Assembly: GCF_001625305.1 (NCBI RefSeq)
Contig: NW_017803824.1
Coordinates: forward strand, 2,568,960 to 2,632,959
Direction of reading: 5' to 3'
Length of the DNA stretch: 64,000 bases
Source: Branchiostoma belcheri
Lineage: Eukaryota > Chordata > Leptocardii > Amphioxiformes > Branchiostomatidae
Below the pieces are notes generated by a model, which was not told where the DNA came from, ran no database searches, and saw only the letters and a list, made by a program, of their open reading frames with translations. Positions 29,301-41,900 of the stretch are shown piece after piece. Each line of letters begins with the position of its first letter. The stretch's first letter is position 1. The position numbers and the translations under genes are program-made.

Positions 29301-31306
29301 CGTACACAGTATGCACCCACAGGATAGAGGCAAATGGCGAGCTGTGATCAGGGACCGAGAAGAACTGACATTAAACTGGATAGTGAGTAAGTAAGTTAGT
29401 GTGAGTGAGTCGTAGTAATTTTTACTTCAAACAACAAAACACTACTATGGCAAGATATAACTGTCATAATATGTAACATTGGCAAATTTTATTCAACAAT
29501 ACCACTTTTGTTTGATTTAGAAAATAGATGGCTATGCTTTACCAAACAAGTTACTACAGAAAAGTATAGTCCATTCAGGCTGAATGCTATAATCTGTCCT
29601 ACTGAGTAGAAATTGCAATTGTGTCCTTACTTTCTGCAGAGCTTGTGGCTACATCTGACCAGCATGTGCATACAGTATACACAAAATACAGCCATCACAA
29701 TCAGGCCCACTGGACCCACCTGGGGAAAAAAAATCTTTTAGAAACATGATTATGCCAACAAAAGTCACTAATATTTCCAGAAGACATTTGATTCATAAAC
29801 TTTATGATAAACTGATGATCACAACAAATCAAAAATCTGAAAAACTTCATCCCTAGCTGGTTTAGATTATACAGGAATTATCAAATGACCCACAGATCAT
29901 TTCTCTAACTGAAAACATGTTTTGATCATCTTAACTAAGATCTCTGATCCTCACAAATTAATCAACGAAAGGACTAAAATTCAATGTACTCACAACGACC
30001 CCCGCATTCTTCACTGCCACTGGTAGACTCAGTAGCCCTGTGCCAATGTTACCTTTCAGGAGATGCACTAATGCTTCAAAGTTGCTGCAGAGTATACAGA
30101 AATAGTTGAAGATTACATCTGAGTCTTCTTTATCTAGTCTAATATCACAGTGATACATGAAACAGATGTTACTGTCCTCCTAAAATGGCTTAAACCTAAG
30201 AAGCAGATTAAGGTTAAAGCGATCTAGTGATCAATATGCCCTAGAGACATGTCAGGTTTTTAACAATTTCTGTCTCAAAATAACCATGTACATTGCACTG
30301 CTTGTTCACTAGATGTGAGAAAAGTGCAACAATGAATGGTAAAGCAGCCTCTGCAAAAAATGTCAAAATCTCTGTGACTTTTTGTTTTTTTTTCAGTCAC
30401 TTTAAAAGTAAATCATGTACATACGAGACAGAATTTGGGGTGAATGCTCTTGCTTCTGACAAGAGCTCCTTGTTGTGAGAGTTGGGTACTCGCACGTCTG
30501 TCTCTGGGTCTGTGTCTGAGCTGCCTATCAGTGGCTGACGCTCCTGGTTGACCGACGCTTGCACTGTCTTCACGGCGCTCATGTCGAACAGTTCTATTTC
30601 CTCGGTCTCGTCTTCTAAATCTGACTTGGAAACTGACAGCTGTGTCGGTGCTACGTCTTCTACTTCTTCTATGGCTGTAGAGTCTGCAATTGAAAATATA
30701 CAAAATAAAAATCAACATGACTGTGTAGTAGTAGGCAAGCGCAACAGCTACCATACAGATAATGAATACACAATAAACAGTTAGATTGTCTCTTTTGGTG
30801 TAAACAAACATCTAAATTCCATTGAAGATAGCCTAGCCGTAGGCTTGTATTAGAAATCTCTACAGGAGCAAAATCACTTATGATTTTACAGAAGCAGGAT
30901 GTACCCAAAACTGGCTCAAATTAATTCAGTTTTATTTGTAGGAATATACAAAATCTGACAGCTAGATATCTGACAGCTTAAGAGGTGCTTAAGGCTCAGC
31001 AACAAATGACAATGGTAAGACTAAGAGCAAGGCAAAATGGTTGTTTGCCCAATGGATCATTACAATGATCGTACACAGAATGCGACGGACACAGCAAACA
31101 CTCGCAAAACACAAGAGTACATTTCCTTTGGTTCCATAACCATCCGTCACATGTATTCACTACTCAAGCTAATTTGACTGGGATACAAATTGCTCTCTCA
31201 GTAGAAGATTGCTTTCCAGAGCAAGATGGCTACAAGAAAGCTTAATACTACTGTAGAGTGGCTATATTCTGTATGTGTTATGACTACTATGATATGTACC
31301 TGCCAT
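26372..31306 (-). CDS. SLC36: SLC36-family proton-coupled amino-acid transporter
   Basis: Nine exons, right to left: 31300-31306, 30425-30683, 29994-30084, 29631-29719, 29064-29244, 28244-28531, 27641-27837, 27055-27224, 26372-26649; 519 residues in frame. The acidic, Ser/Thr-rich N-terminal tail is followed by the first helix ([20 protein letters not shown]), then [40 protein letters not shown] and FVGFLAGSY, all close to human SLC36A1/A4. The family exports small amino acids such as Gly, Ala and Pro with H+ from lysosomes or across the plasma membrane and feeds mTORC1 signalling. The loop after GSITLNLP is longer than in human and rich in Pro/Ser. The first exon (MAD) has only 7 coding nt and is the weak point: a start at 30582 (MSAVKTVQ) is the alternative if exon 30425-30683 is joined directly to the 5' UTR exon near 35505. 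Which paralogue (A1 to A4) it matches cannot be told here. Confidence 0.88.
28527..28800. repeat. Diverged tandem duplication covering a SLC36 splice acceptor
   Basis: A unit of about 130-140 bp occurs twice. ATCTGTGGGG, ATATTGACAGTTTTGAAAGT and TATCTTTCACAA-type words recur in the same order at about 28527-28655 and 28650-28800. The first copy includes the start of exon 28244-28531 and its acceptor (CCCCACAG), so a second acceptor-like site now lies upstream of the real one. Confidence 0.7.
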
Positions 31307-32629
31307 GACACCTTGTCACACCTGCATCTTACACAGATCCTACAGGTGAGGCGCCCTTCTGGCAGCAAATCCGGTGCACCGGAGAAACTCCATAGTGCCA
31401 CATAGGCCGGGTAAAGTCCATTCAATCCATCTATGTACCGTATTGATTTTCCAGGCTGAACCATTACATTTACGGGGGAGTCACTGTGTACCTTTCTGGA
31501 CTGGACCAATACGTGCACAACAGGGGAATCACTATGGAACCACATTTCTCTGAGTCTGTATTTACATTGCATCTTAGCCTTTAGTCAATACACAGTGCCA
31601 GATCACATCTGTTGACAAATAATGCTATTTACATGTTGGGTTACAAGGTCCTGCTTAAGGTTATACAAAAAGCCCCCTCAAAAAGAAATGGTTTGTCCTG
31701 AGTACATGTTGACTCTTCTGTTTGTTTCCCAGGTCATACATTTGTACTCTAGCTGAGATTCCATAGCATGACAAGGCACTGGCCCAAACAAACTCTAATA
31801 AGTGCGATATGAGAGCAATTGACGCCTGCAAAATTTGTGAATATGGTGGACCCAGCTTAATATTAAAGCCAGGTAAATAAATGTAGGAAACAAATGTACA
31901 TTTGTACGAATGGAAGATCTGGTGGTAGGGTCAGGTCATTTTATAGTGTAAGCGCATTGACTTTTGGTCTATATATCCCGTGACCCAGACTAGAGCCTCA
32001 CATGACCAATGTACAAAGTGCAGAATAATGCAAGATTATGTAATAAAACTGTTGGAAAGCAGACATCTGCACAAATAAATAGCTTCATCAGCTACAGATG
32101 ATGGCAGACTTCAAACCCTTACCCATACTGCTTTGCATGCCTTCTAGTCCCACAGACAAAAATAGCAACACTAAGGAAATCAATGTATGTCAATGTTCCA
32201 ATGTGCGTATATTTATATCACAGAAAAACAGACAGATAGAACTTATTACAATAACAAGGTTAGACACATACACAGACAACTTACAGATAAGCCAAAAAAA
32301 CAAGACTTCACTCCCTTGGGGAAATAAAGATAATTTCCTGTTTTTCTAGCATCTTCCTGATTGACCACAAAAATCAGGGCAAATGATCTTTCAAATCATG
32401 TAATGTTATACATGTGTATATCATTTTGTGATGCACACAATACCAAACACATGACGTTAGATAATAATCCTTGGCAGTGGCACCAAGGACAGCCTGCATC
32501 TAAACATAGCTGATGTTTTTCTGGGCTGTTTTTATTTAGCCAATCAGCCAATCGACTTTCTAAAGAGCCTCTGTTTACATGAACCATACTTTGAAATCCA
32601 TCAATAACAACAAAACGGAAGTACACAAT

Positions 32630-32686
32630 CACACCAAGGAGGTTCAAAAAGGAACCTTTTCGAACCTCCTTGATCACACCGTCCAA
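32630..32686. repeat. Short palindromic repeat (AAGGAGGTT hairpin)
   Basis: CACACCAAGGAGGTTCAAAA and TTTTCGAACCTCCTTGATCA form nearly perfect arms of about 24 bp. Related half-sites (AACCTCCTTG or CAAGGAGGTT) occur near 36165, 36425 and 38070, so it is probably a dispersed mini-element. The 32630 copy lies in the putative SLC36 5' UTR intron. Confidence 0.65.
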
Positions 32687-32730
32687 TTTTGGTAAACAAT
32701 TAATGGTGGTCTACTGTAAGTAAAGGTAAC

Positions 32731-33386
32731 GGGAGGGGTCCTAATTCCGACCTATGTTCCATGCAAACGCACATACCTTTGGTAATGGTTTGTCTCACCA
32801 AAAACCCGCCTAACACGAGCTATAATATTTACAGATAAAGATAACAACGATTAAAGCTAAATAGCTGACGTGTGTATTTCACTTTAGTGTGGCGCCTTGC
32901 ACCCAAGCGTAATGGTTCGCGAAACTTACGGCAGGTTTTTCGTCATTCTGCCGGTGGAACGTTCTATCGCAAAAGGGGTGCCCTAATTCCGACCTAGTAT
33001 CTAACAAAGGCCAATCTGAGGAGAGAGTTAGGTATCTAAAGTACACAAATTATGACTAAAACAATCTATAACTATTTTTCTGTCCCAAACAAGTCTTCTT
33101 TGTACCATTACGCTACTTGCTCCCAAGCGGCTGTTTCAAAATCAAGCTGCGTTTTTTAACACGCTCGTCAACCCCCGAACAAGAGTCGAATTTATACAGA
33201 TTTTTCAATCATTTGTTATCGGAGCGTGCGAACTGGAACAAACTTTGTGAGAATACCGATATCAACACAGAAACTTTGTCCATTCTTGTGGTTATTTATA
33301 GGCACGTGCTCCCATGCATAGCGCGGCGACAAGGATTTTTCAAACTAGTACGGAATTAGGGGTAGGTCGGAATTAGGACACCCCCC
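32731..33386. mobile_element. Inverted-repeat element with TCCTAATTCCGACCTA ends
   Basis: The left end GGGAGGGGTCCTAATTCCGA (32731) faces its inverse TCGGAATTAGGACACCCCCC at the right end (33386). A third copy of the end sequence (GGGGTGCCCTAATTCCGACC) lies inside at 32975 in the left orientation, so an inner 412-bp element may sit within or beside a second one. An 80-codon frame at 33117-33359 has no recognisable domain. The LINE at 33475 begins about 90 bp to the right. Confidence 0.7.
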
Positions 33387-33474
33387 GTTAAGTATTTGTC
33401 AACATCACTAAACCTTGAGATCTGAAAAAAATTATATTGATCATGATTTGATACTGTATTTGATACTGGAGTAA

Positions 33475-35390
33475 CACACTCAGGGAAGTGCGATACGTGG
33501 TTTATTACTGGTTCCTCAAGTGTCGGATTACTCTAAATACGTGGCAGACATACTGGGAGAAGCTATAGTTGACAAACCCAAAACATTCTGGTCGTACATA
33601 AAAGGACTGAGGAAAGACCTTGTCGGGGTAGCACCCCTAAAGGTGGGAAATACCATCATCAGTGACAGTGGGAAAAAAGCAGAAGTACTCAGTTCACAGT
33701 TCAAAAGTGTTTTCACAGAGGAAGACACCACAGATATGCCATCTCTAGGCCAGCCCTGTACTCCTCCAATGGAACATATAGTAGTTTCTACTGATGGTGT
33801 CGAAAAAATGCTTCAAGGTCTCAATCCCTCTAAAGCATCCGGACCAGACCAAATACCACCTTGGTTCCTCAAGTTGACAGCTAGTGAAATCGCGCCTGTT
33901 CTAACCAATATTTTCCAACACTCGCTAAACACTGCAGAAATCCCTAAAGATTGGAGGGATGCAAATATATGCGCCATCTTTAAAAAAGGAGATAGAGCGG
34001 TCCCCAGCAACTACAGACCTGTTTCACTGACCTGCATATCCTGCAAACTACTTGAACATATTATCCATAGCCAAATCATGAAGCACCTAGAAAGTTACAG
34101 TATATTAACAGATTACCAGCATGGATTCAGAGCCAAACGATCCACAGAAACACAGCTTATACTAACAGTCCATGACATAGCATGCGCACTAAACAGTAAA
34201 CGGCAGGTAGATTTAGCAATACTTGATTTCACTAAAGCCTTTGATAAAGTCCCCCATGGCAGGCTCATCTCAAAACTGGAGTATTATGGAATCCAAGGCC
34301 CTACGCTGAATTGGTTAAAGGCTTTCCTGACCAACAGGGAGCAAACAGTAGTGGTTGAAGGGAAGGCGTCGGCTCCAGTTAAAGTAGCGTCTGGGGTCCC
34401 TCAAGGAACCGTCCTGGGGCCATTGCTCTTTCTCTTGTATATAAATGACCTACCAGATCAGCTTGACTCAAATGTGAGGTTATTTGCCGATGACTGTCTA
34501 TTGTATGTAGAGCTTTCTACACAGACCGACTCACAACTTCTCCAAAAAGACCTGAACACCCTGGAAGAATGGCAAAGCAAATGGCTCATGCAGTTTAATC
34601 CCGAAAAATGCTACATTATGCACATAACAAACAAACGAACACCACATGCAACTAGCTACCAGTTTTGTGGTCAGGCTTTAGCAACCACAAAAATCCATCC
34701 GTATCTGGGCGTCACGCTGACAAGCGGACTGAAGTGGGGTACACATGTTAATAATATCACAACTAAGGCGAAACAGACATTGGGAGTGATTAAACGTAAT
34801 CTGTGGGCATGTCCAACTAGAGTAAAATCACTTGCATACACGTCACTTGTAAGACCGAACCTAGAATACGCTGCGACAGTATGGGATCCATATACAAAGA
34901 AAGACAAAGACAAATTGGAAAGGGTACAGAATCAAGCTGCAAGATTCTGTATGAACAACTATGTAAGAGGTGCTAGTGTCACGGAAATGAAAAGAAACCT
35001 ACAGTGGACTTCACTGGAAGACAGAAGAAAGATGTCTAGACTATGCATGATGTACAAAATGACTAATAAACTGGTGGATGTCCCAACTACTAAGTACCTA
35101 ATACCAGCCCAGAAGAGAACAAGAAATAGCCACGCATTCAAGTACCAGAGTTATCAACCAAGGATTGAGGTGTTCAAGAATTCATTCTTTCCTAGAACTA
35201 TCGCAGAGTGGAACTCACTGTCACCAAGTACAGTAGGGGCATTGTCAATAGATAGCTTTAAACAATGTCTAGAGCTAGAACAAACCAGATTATTCCACAC
35301 CAAACCCATTCCAGTACGTCTAGGTCTGTGGCAGAACAAAGTTTGCGGAATAAACAATCTCTAAAATCAGGTTATTAAATAAAAATATTG
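33475..35390 (+). mobile_element. 5'-truncated non-LTR retrotransposon (LINE, Jockey/CR1 group)
   Basis: One uninterrupted frame runs to a stop at 35362-35364, giving just over 600 residues of reverse transcriptase. Motifs in order: FKKGDRAVPSNYRPVSLT, DYQHGFRAKRSTETQLI, LAILDFTKAFDKVPH, GVPQGTVLGPLLFLLYINDL, and the catalytic RLFADDCLLYVE; then the usual C-terminal LVRPNLEYAATVWDP and ERVQNQAARF segments. The frame opens at 33475 with no ATG, and the endonuclease and ORF1 are missing, so this is a 5'-truncated copy. A short A/T-rich tail follows the stop. It lies on the strand opposite the SLC36 gene, in that gene's putative first intron, directly right of an inverted-repeat element. The open frame implies a fairly young insertion. 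Clade (CR1, L2, Daphne or Crack type) not settled. Confidence 0.85.
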
Positions 35391-35504
35391 TCATAATCCT
35401 TCCAACATCCTTGGGGGAGGGGGGGTCTTGTGAAAAATTATGTCATTCATTAAGTTGTCTAAAAGTCGCAGTACGTTTATAGAAAACACACACACTAGAC
35501 ATAC

Positions 35505-35600
35505 CTGTGGTTAGCGCCGTGTATTCACAGTCCATCCACTGGTATCAGGCCCGCTAAACCCGCTCCAAAAGGCCTCACGACGCGATCACGAGTCCGTGTG
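35505..35600 (-). promoter_or_regulatory. Candidate non-coding first exon of SLC36 and shared SLC36/CHM promoter
   Basis: A strong minus-strand donor (CCACAG then GTATGTCT) ends at 35505. No minus-strand coding frame precedes it, so it fits a 5' UTR exon of the SLC36 gene, spliced over a roughly 4-kb intron that now carries two mobile elements. The CHM start codon is only about 420 bp away on the other strand, so the interval 35505-35925 would act as a bidirectional promoter. The outer end of the exon is not defined. Confidence 0.4.
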
Positions 35601-35925
35601 AACAAACAACTTCATAATTCTGGGCATGTCATGTCAGCTGATGAGGTCATTCTGACTCTACACTATGCAAGTGTCAATAAACCCGGAAATGGAGTGAACC
35701 ATGTTATTACGGGGGTTCTTACTCTTTTTGATTAGAAAAAGAAGCGTATACATTGGTTTGTTTTGCCTTTAATCCATTTTTAAAACGTGATAAATAATTA
35801 TTATAAATTTTTACATCAGATTTTTACATTTAATATTAAAATTGTTTGCTTTGTGATTTTTCTTTATTGTTAATACAAATTGGCTCACCCCCGTATCAAG
35901 TTGTCCTTTAGAAAGACCCACCATC

Positions 35926-38900
35926 ATGGCGGACGAGCTGCCTACAGAATTTGATGCGATTGTTTTGGGCACTGGTAAGCCGTAGATTCTCGACTGTTTC
36001 TCCTATTTCTGTAAGCAAAAGAAGAAGAAACAGCGTAGAATTTGAAACACCACGTTGTATCACCGATTTCTCTTTAATTTTGAAAATATCACGAGAATGA
36101 AAATGATATGAAACGCCCCTGGCCCTGTCCCTTGCACTCAAATTCAAGTAGGTTTATGAAGGGGAACCTCCTTGATATTATATATGGTGGACGCCCCAAA
36201 AAGGGAAGTTAATTTTCCGTGTAGGGCCATAAAACATAGAAATTGCATGTTTTATAGGTATAATAACGTTAAAACGTTACTTTTCTATCGTGCTAGCCAT
36301 ATATCACATTTCAATCATTGCCAGAATTTGCATGTGATAATGATATTGTAATCAGATCTGAAACCTGTGTGTTAAAAGGTGTGATGAAGAACATTATAAT
36401 GCCCTTGGTGTGATCAAGCTTTTTTAACCTCCTTGGTGTGATTGAGAATACAGTGTATATGTCTTTGAATGCTTTTGTATTTCTGATCAATTGTGTCTCC
36501 AGGGATGGCAGAGTCCATCCTGGCTGCTGCCCTGGCCCGCTGTGGACAGAAAGTGCTGCATTTAGACAGGTGAGTGGATCTTCATTGATTAACCATGTCA
36601 ACCATTATGTTTGATTAACCAGTTAAGGGCTTTGATATACGAACAATCAGAATCAATGAAACTACTATAAAATGTCTTGCTATGTTTTTAATATGCATCT
36701 TTAATTTTATTTGTTCCCTTGCAGAAATGACTACTACAGCGGAGACTGGGCCACCTTCAACTGGGATGGTCTACAGCGGTGGATCACCAGACAGACAGTG
36801 GGTAAAATGGTTATGGACTCAAACACTGACCTTTACCCTATTATCCCTGCCTCCCTTGATATTTTATATAAAGACTGTTCATCATAATCAGGATCTTCAG
36901 GCTCTTTTGTTTCAGAAAGTCCAGGAGATGTGTTAACAAAAGAGTAATTTCTAAATTTATATTGTAGAGAAGTGTAGCGAGTACATTTGTACTCTAGCAG
37001 TTTTCATTGGAACTGCAGCTGTTCATTTGTTAGTTAGATGGTTATGAGGAGGAAGTGATGAAGCCTCCTCTCAATTTCTGTCAGTTTTCCTCTAATGGGT
37101 GGATATTGGGGTTCTTCTATAATTTTATTATTATATATTTTTCCAGCATCCAGTTGTTCAAGCGATGAATGAAGCAGAAGGGACCAAACCTGTGGAATGT
37201 TCCAAGTTGGAGGAGGGGGAGACAGCAATGTCAGTCCCTCAGCAGGCAAACACCATATCCAACTTAGAGATGTTTACTTATGTCAGGTAAGGGCAATATT
37301 CCCACAATTTGTCTCATAGAGGAGGAAAGTCATTGTATTGCAATGATGTAACGGTTAAGTCATCAGGGAGCAGTGGTTGACCATTGTAGACCATTGTAGC
37401 ATTTTAAGACCAGCATATCAGGTTGTATTATGTGTTCTTTATTTCCACCTCTTTTAGAGAAAAGGCAGAAGAACTCCCACCTGTAGAGAAAGAATCACAA
37501 GAACAGTCGGAAACAGTGACTGACAAAGAAGAGGAACAGACAACCACAGAGGAAACCCAGCAGCAGATTCATACTACAGAAGATTCAGAACAACCCAAGG
37601 ATGTGGGTGAGCAGTCAGGTGAAGCTGCAGCTGGATCTGTGACTGAAGAAACTGTAAGTGATGATAAAAGTGATGACAGGTGTGAAGAAGAAAAGCAAGA
37701 CAGCCCAGAAGAAAAGGAACAAGAGAAGAAACAAGACAGCCCAGAGGCAGACAAGAAAGATAGGCAAGAAGAAGAGAAACATGACAGCCCAGCACCAGGT
37801 GGTAGTGGTGTACAGCAGGAAGAGGTACAAGTAAAAGCAGACCCTCCAAAGAAAGTAGAACCTAAGAAATGGACCATGGACGACATTCACAAGGAGTGGA
37901 GGAGGTTCAACATTGACCTCTCTCCTAAGGTCAGTTGGCTGTAGTTATTCATGCACAAATATTCAAATACATTTTGTACCTGAGCCGTTATTCCTGTGGT
38001 ATCTCAGTTGTATGAAGACTATACATGTACTATCATTGCGCATAGCTTCATAACTTTAAAGGGGTGTCAAGGAGGTTAATTGAAACCTCCTTTGGTGAGG
38101 TGACTTAAAGGCTGTGATTTTTTATTCTCATAGCCACACTACTCCACAACAAACATAACCATTAAACTCGGCCTGAATTCCCTCATTCCTATTCAGGATT
38201 CTTGCCATACATTGATAACTTGGTTGTTTGTTGTTCCTCAGATGTTGTTTGGGCGCGGTTCCCTGGTGGAGCTGCTCATCACCTCCAACATCAGCCGGTA
38301 CTGTGAGTTCAAGGCTGTCAGCAGGATCCTCACACTGCTGAATGGGAAACTGGAACAGGTGAGACTAAAGGGAAGCAGTAGATGTGTGATGGATGTTATT
38401 ACAAAATGTACTTGTGATGATAAATTCATTCAGAAACTTGCCCAAGGTGACTGAGGTAAAGTGGTCTTCTTGGACATGCCTCCTTGGTGCATGTATGGAA
38501 AAATATTGGAGACTGGGAAAATATGGTTGTTATGGCTATGTGGCCAGCTTGAACTGAAGAGATGGCTTCTTGGGCAGGTGTGGCTTTACATGAAATGGTT
38601 GATCTGCTATCATCAGCTTGTGAAGTATCAGCACTTAAGTCTGATTGGCTGTCCCCAGGTACCATGTTCGAGGGCAGACGTGTTCAGCAGTAAGTTTGTG
38701 ACGGTGCTGGAGAAACGGATGCTGATGAAGTTCCTCACGTTCTGTGTGGAGTATGAGCAACATTCGGAAGACTACCAGGGTAAGTACAGGAAGTACAAGT
38801 AAGGTTGCATCAGTCTAATTTGTTGGTCCTCAGATTTAAAAAGAAAAGCTGTACTGGAAATGGTCAAAGGAGTCTTTCTGTCCTTCTGGTGGCATTACAG

Positions 38901-41900
38901 CTGGCCAGCCATAGACCAACTTCTAAGAACATGTTTTGTCTGAAGTGTTGGGTATAACTGTTGGGTTTATCTGTGCTCCAGGCTGGGAGGAGAAGCCCTT
39001 CTCCGAGTACCTCCAGTCCAGACAGCTGACTCCAAACCTACAGCACTTCATCTTCCATGCCATCGCCATGGCAACAAGAGATGCCACAACTCTGGAGGTA
39101 ATACAAACCTTAAGTTAATAACCTTGATGTGCAGATGTCCAACCAATTGCTTTTCTTACGTTTTTCCAAAAGGAAACATTTTTGACTGGAATATCTTCAT
39201 ACTCTTGAACATAGTACATTTGTAACATGCTGTACAGCAACAGGTTGGCATACTAGTATATAAGGGCCTGTAGTGATGAAGCCAACATGTTAATTTTTAA
39301 TTTTGTAGATTTTTATGCATGTCCTGTTTCTCTTCAGGGTTTGAAGTCTACCCAGAGGTTTTTGCGGTCCCTTGGTCGCTATGGCAACACACCGTTCCTG
39401 TGGCCGCTGTACGGACCAGGGGAGCTGCCTCAGTGCTTCTGCAGGTCAACATTTTGAACCTTCAACCTTTGCCCCAATTGTTACCAATAGTTAATCTCCA
39501 ACCAGATGTTGAAAGGAAAAGTAATTTTATTTCCAATGGATGGTGCCTTGTCAGAAAAACGGGAAAGCCAGAAAATGATAAATTGATCATCTTGACATCT
39601 GCTTCAAGATTCAATGCCTTAAAGTCTTATATTATATAAGTTATACTATATAACCTAAAATAGCATTTTCTTGTTGTACACCATTGGTTGTATGTTACTA
39701 GTAGTCAACCACTCTATACTGCTTCCCTACAGGATGTGTGCTGTGTTTGCTGGTATCTACTGTCTGCGCCGGGCTGCCAGGGAGTTGATCATAGACAAGG
39801 ATAGTAACAAGTAAGAGCTGTTTATTGCTTCTCTGCTTCTTCAGTTTCAGTGAAAGATGTCTGTAGTTCCATAGAGAAACATGTGTGTTTCAATGTCATT
39901 TTACTTTTCTCTAGGTGTAAGGGAATAGTGTGTACAGAAGGACAGAGGATCAGCTGTAGGTGAGTTAACCACCATCAAATATATTTTGTATACCCTCACA
40001 AAGACTGAATTCAACATTCAATCGACTAGTAAGTTAAGAGCATGCCTTGGACAGCACATGCATTTTGGGTTGCGTTGAAAGAATATCTCTCAAGAAGAGA
40101 TTAAACTTGATCCAGCACACAAAAATACTATTACTATACATGTATATTATAATGTCACCAATTTTTTTGCTTTGTCAATTACAAGCAGTGTTTGTTTACA
40201 GCTGGGGATTTTGTATCTTTCCAGATGGATGGTGATGCAAGGCACTTATGTGCCTCAGGTGTGCAGAAAACCTGAGTCTCCTGCAGGGTGAGTTACTAAA
40301 GTACAGTTCTTCATACAAACAGTTTGGCAGTATTGCCCATGATTTGTACCCATCGCTAGTTTAAAATTTTTAGGTTATTCAAAGTGTATCAAATAGATGT
40401 GCACACATTGATTTTGGCTTGTTTTGAGAAAAAATGTTGCCTATTTTGTGAATGCTGACTCTTGTTCCTCAGGTCTGTATCCAGAGGGATCTTCTTTACG
40501 GACAGGTCCATGAAGGCTTCGGAGAATGAACAGGTACTCAACACATCTGGGGGTTACATCATTTGTTCCAATGTAATTTGACAGGGTAACAGTATCTTTC
40601 ACATACCCCCATGTAGATTAAAGACAATGCATATGCTGTGAGAATGGTATAATAGTAATGGGAGTAGATTTTTGTCAACTAGAAGGAGTTTTGGAGCAAA
40701 TGTTTTGATAAACATTTGAAGGAAATGTATGTCAAGTTGATTGTCAACACTTGTGAAGTGTATTTCACGTGAATCTCCTTGTTCTTTTAGATCACCCTGC
40801 TATCTGTCCCACCAGCAGAAGGCAGTAACTTCCCAGTGAGAGCTGTGGAACTGGGGAACGGGGCATCAGCCTGTCCCAAGGGCATGTGTAAGTACATGTG
40901 ACATGGGACTCTGCAAGGGTGTGTGTGTGTGTGCTTTACACGTCTGTATACATGTGTTTGTGGGAGTGTGTTGAGCTCGTACAGGCATGTACATGTATGT
41001 ATGTGTGTGTGTGTAGAATGAAAATTGGTTGTCTAAATGAACCCTGTTTTTGTACAAGTCGGTAAACACATGTACATGACATTGTACTGCTTGTATCTCC
41101 CACAGTTGTTGTTCACCTGACAAGTCAAGGCACTGGTTCTGCCCAGGCTGAGCTACAACCTGCAGCTGAGCAGCTGTTTCAGCCTCTGGACAAAGGTAAC
41201 TTTTTCTTCCTTCTTAAATTTTCTTTTTCTTCCTTCTCTCTTCTGTCAGGATTTGAGGGTTCGGTAGTCTGTATATATTAAGCTTTTTCATTATGTATAT
41301 GTATATGTAAATCACTCATTATTTTATACTTGAGCCTATTGTATTTGTATGCTGTATCGGGACGAGGGCTGGTAAAGGTGTTACACCTGTTCCCCCGTCC
41401 CTTTCACTGTTGTGATGAATTTTAATAAATAAATAAATCTTCAAAGTCCAGGCCTGAAGCCAGATTTCAATTTGACACTTGGTTATCAATATTAGTAGGT
41501 AGTATCCACTTGAATTAAACCTTACTTGTATGTCAAACTTTTCACTTGTCAGACTTGTCAATCTAAAGCTTGCTGCTGAGGAAAGTTTTATTTAAGCACT
41601 GTGAGTAGGAAGTAAGTCACACTTTTGATGAAGATAACACTTCGATTTTTTTTGGTCCACACAGAAGATGCAGACACAGAGTCAGAGAAACCCAAGGTGC
41701 TGTGGTGTGTGTACTTTAACCAGCTGGACACCACAGACTGTGACCCCGGCACCCTCTACACAGGACTGCCTGAAAACATCGTAGTCACGTCTGGGCCAGG
41801 GGTGGACCTGGGGTACGAGCATGCAGTACAGCAGGTAGGACTGTGTTGTGTAACAACAGCTTTTTATGTATCTCTGTTTGAGCTATTTTGAATTCTTGTG

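Noticed and set aside
31198-31572. 124-codon minus-strand open frame just upstream of the SLC36 start
   Set aside because: Its frame is incompatible with splicing into the next SLC36 exon (immediate stop), and it has no recognisable domain. It is more likely 5' UTR or intron.
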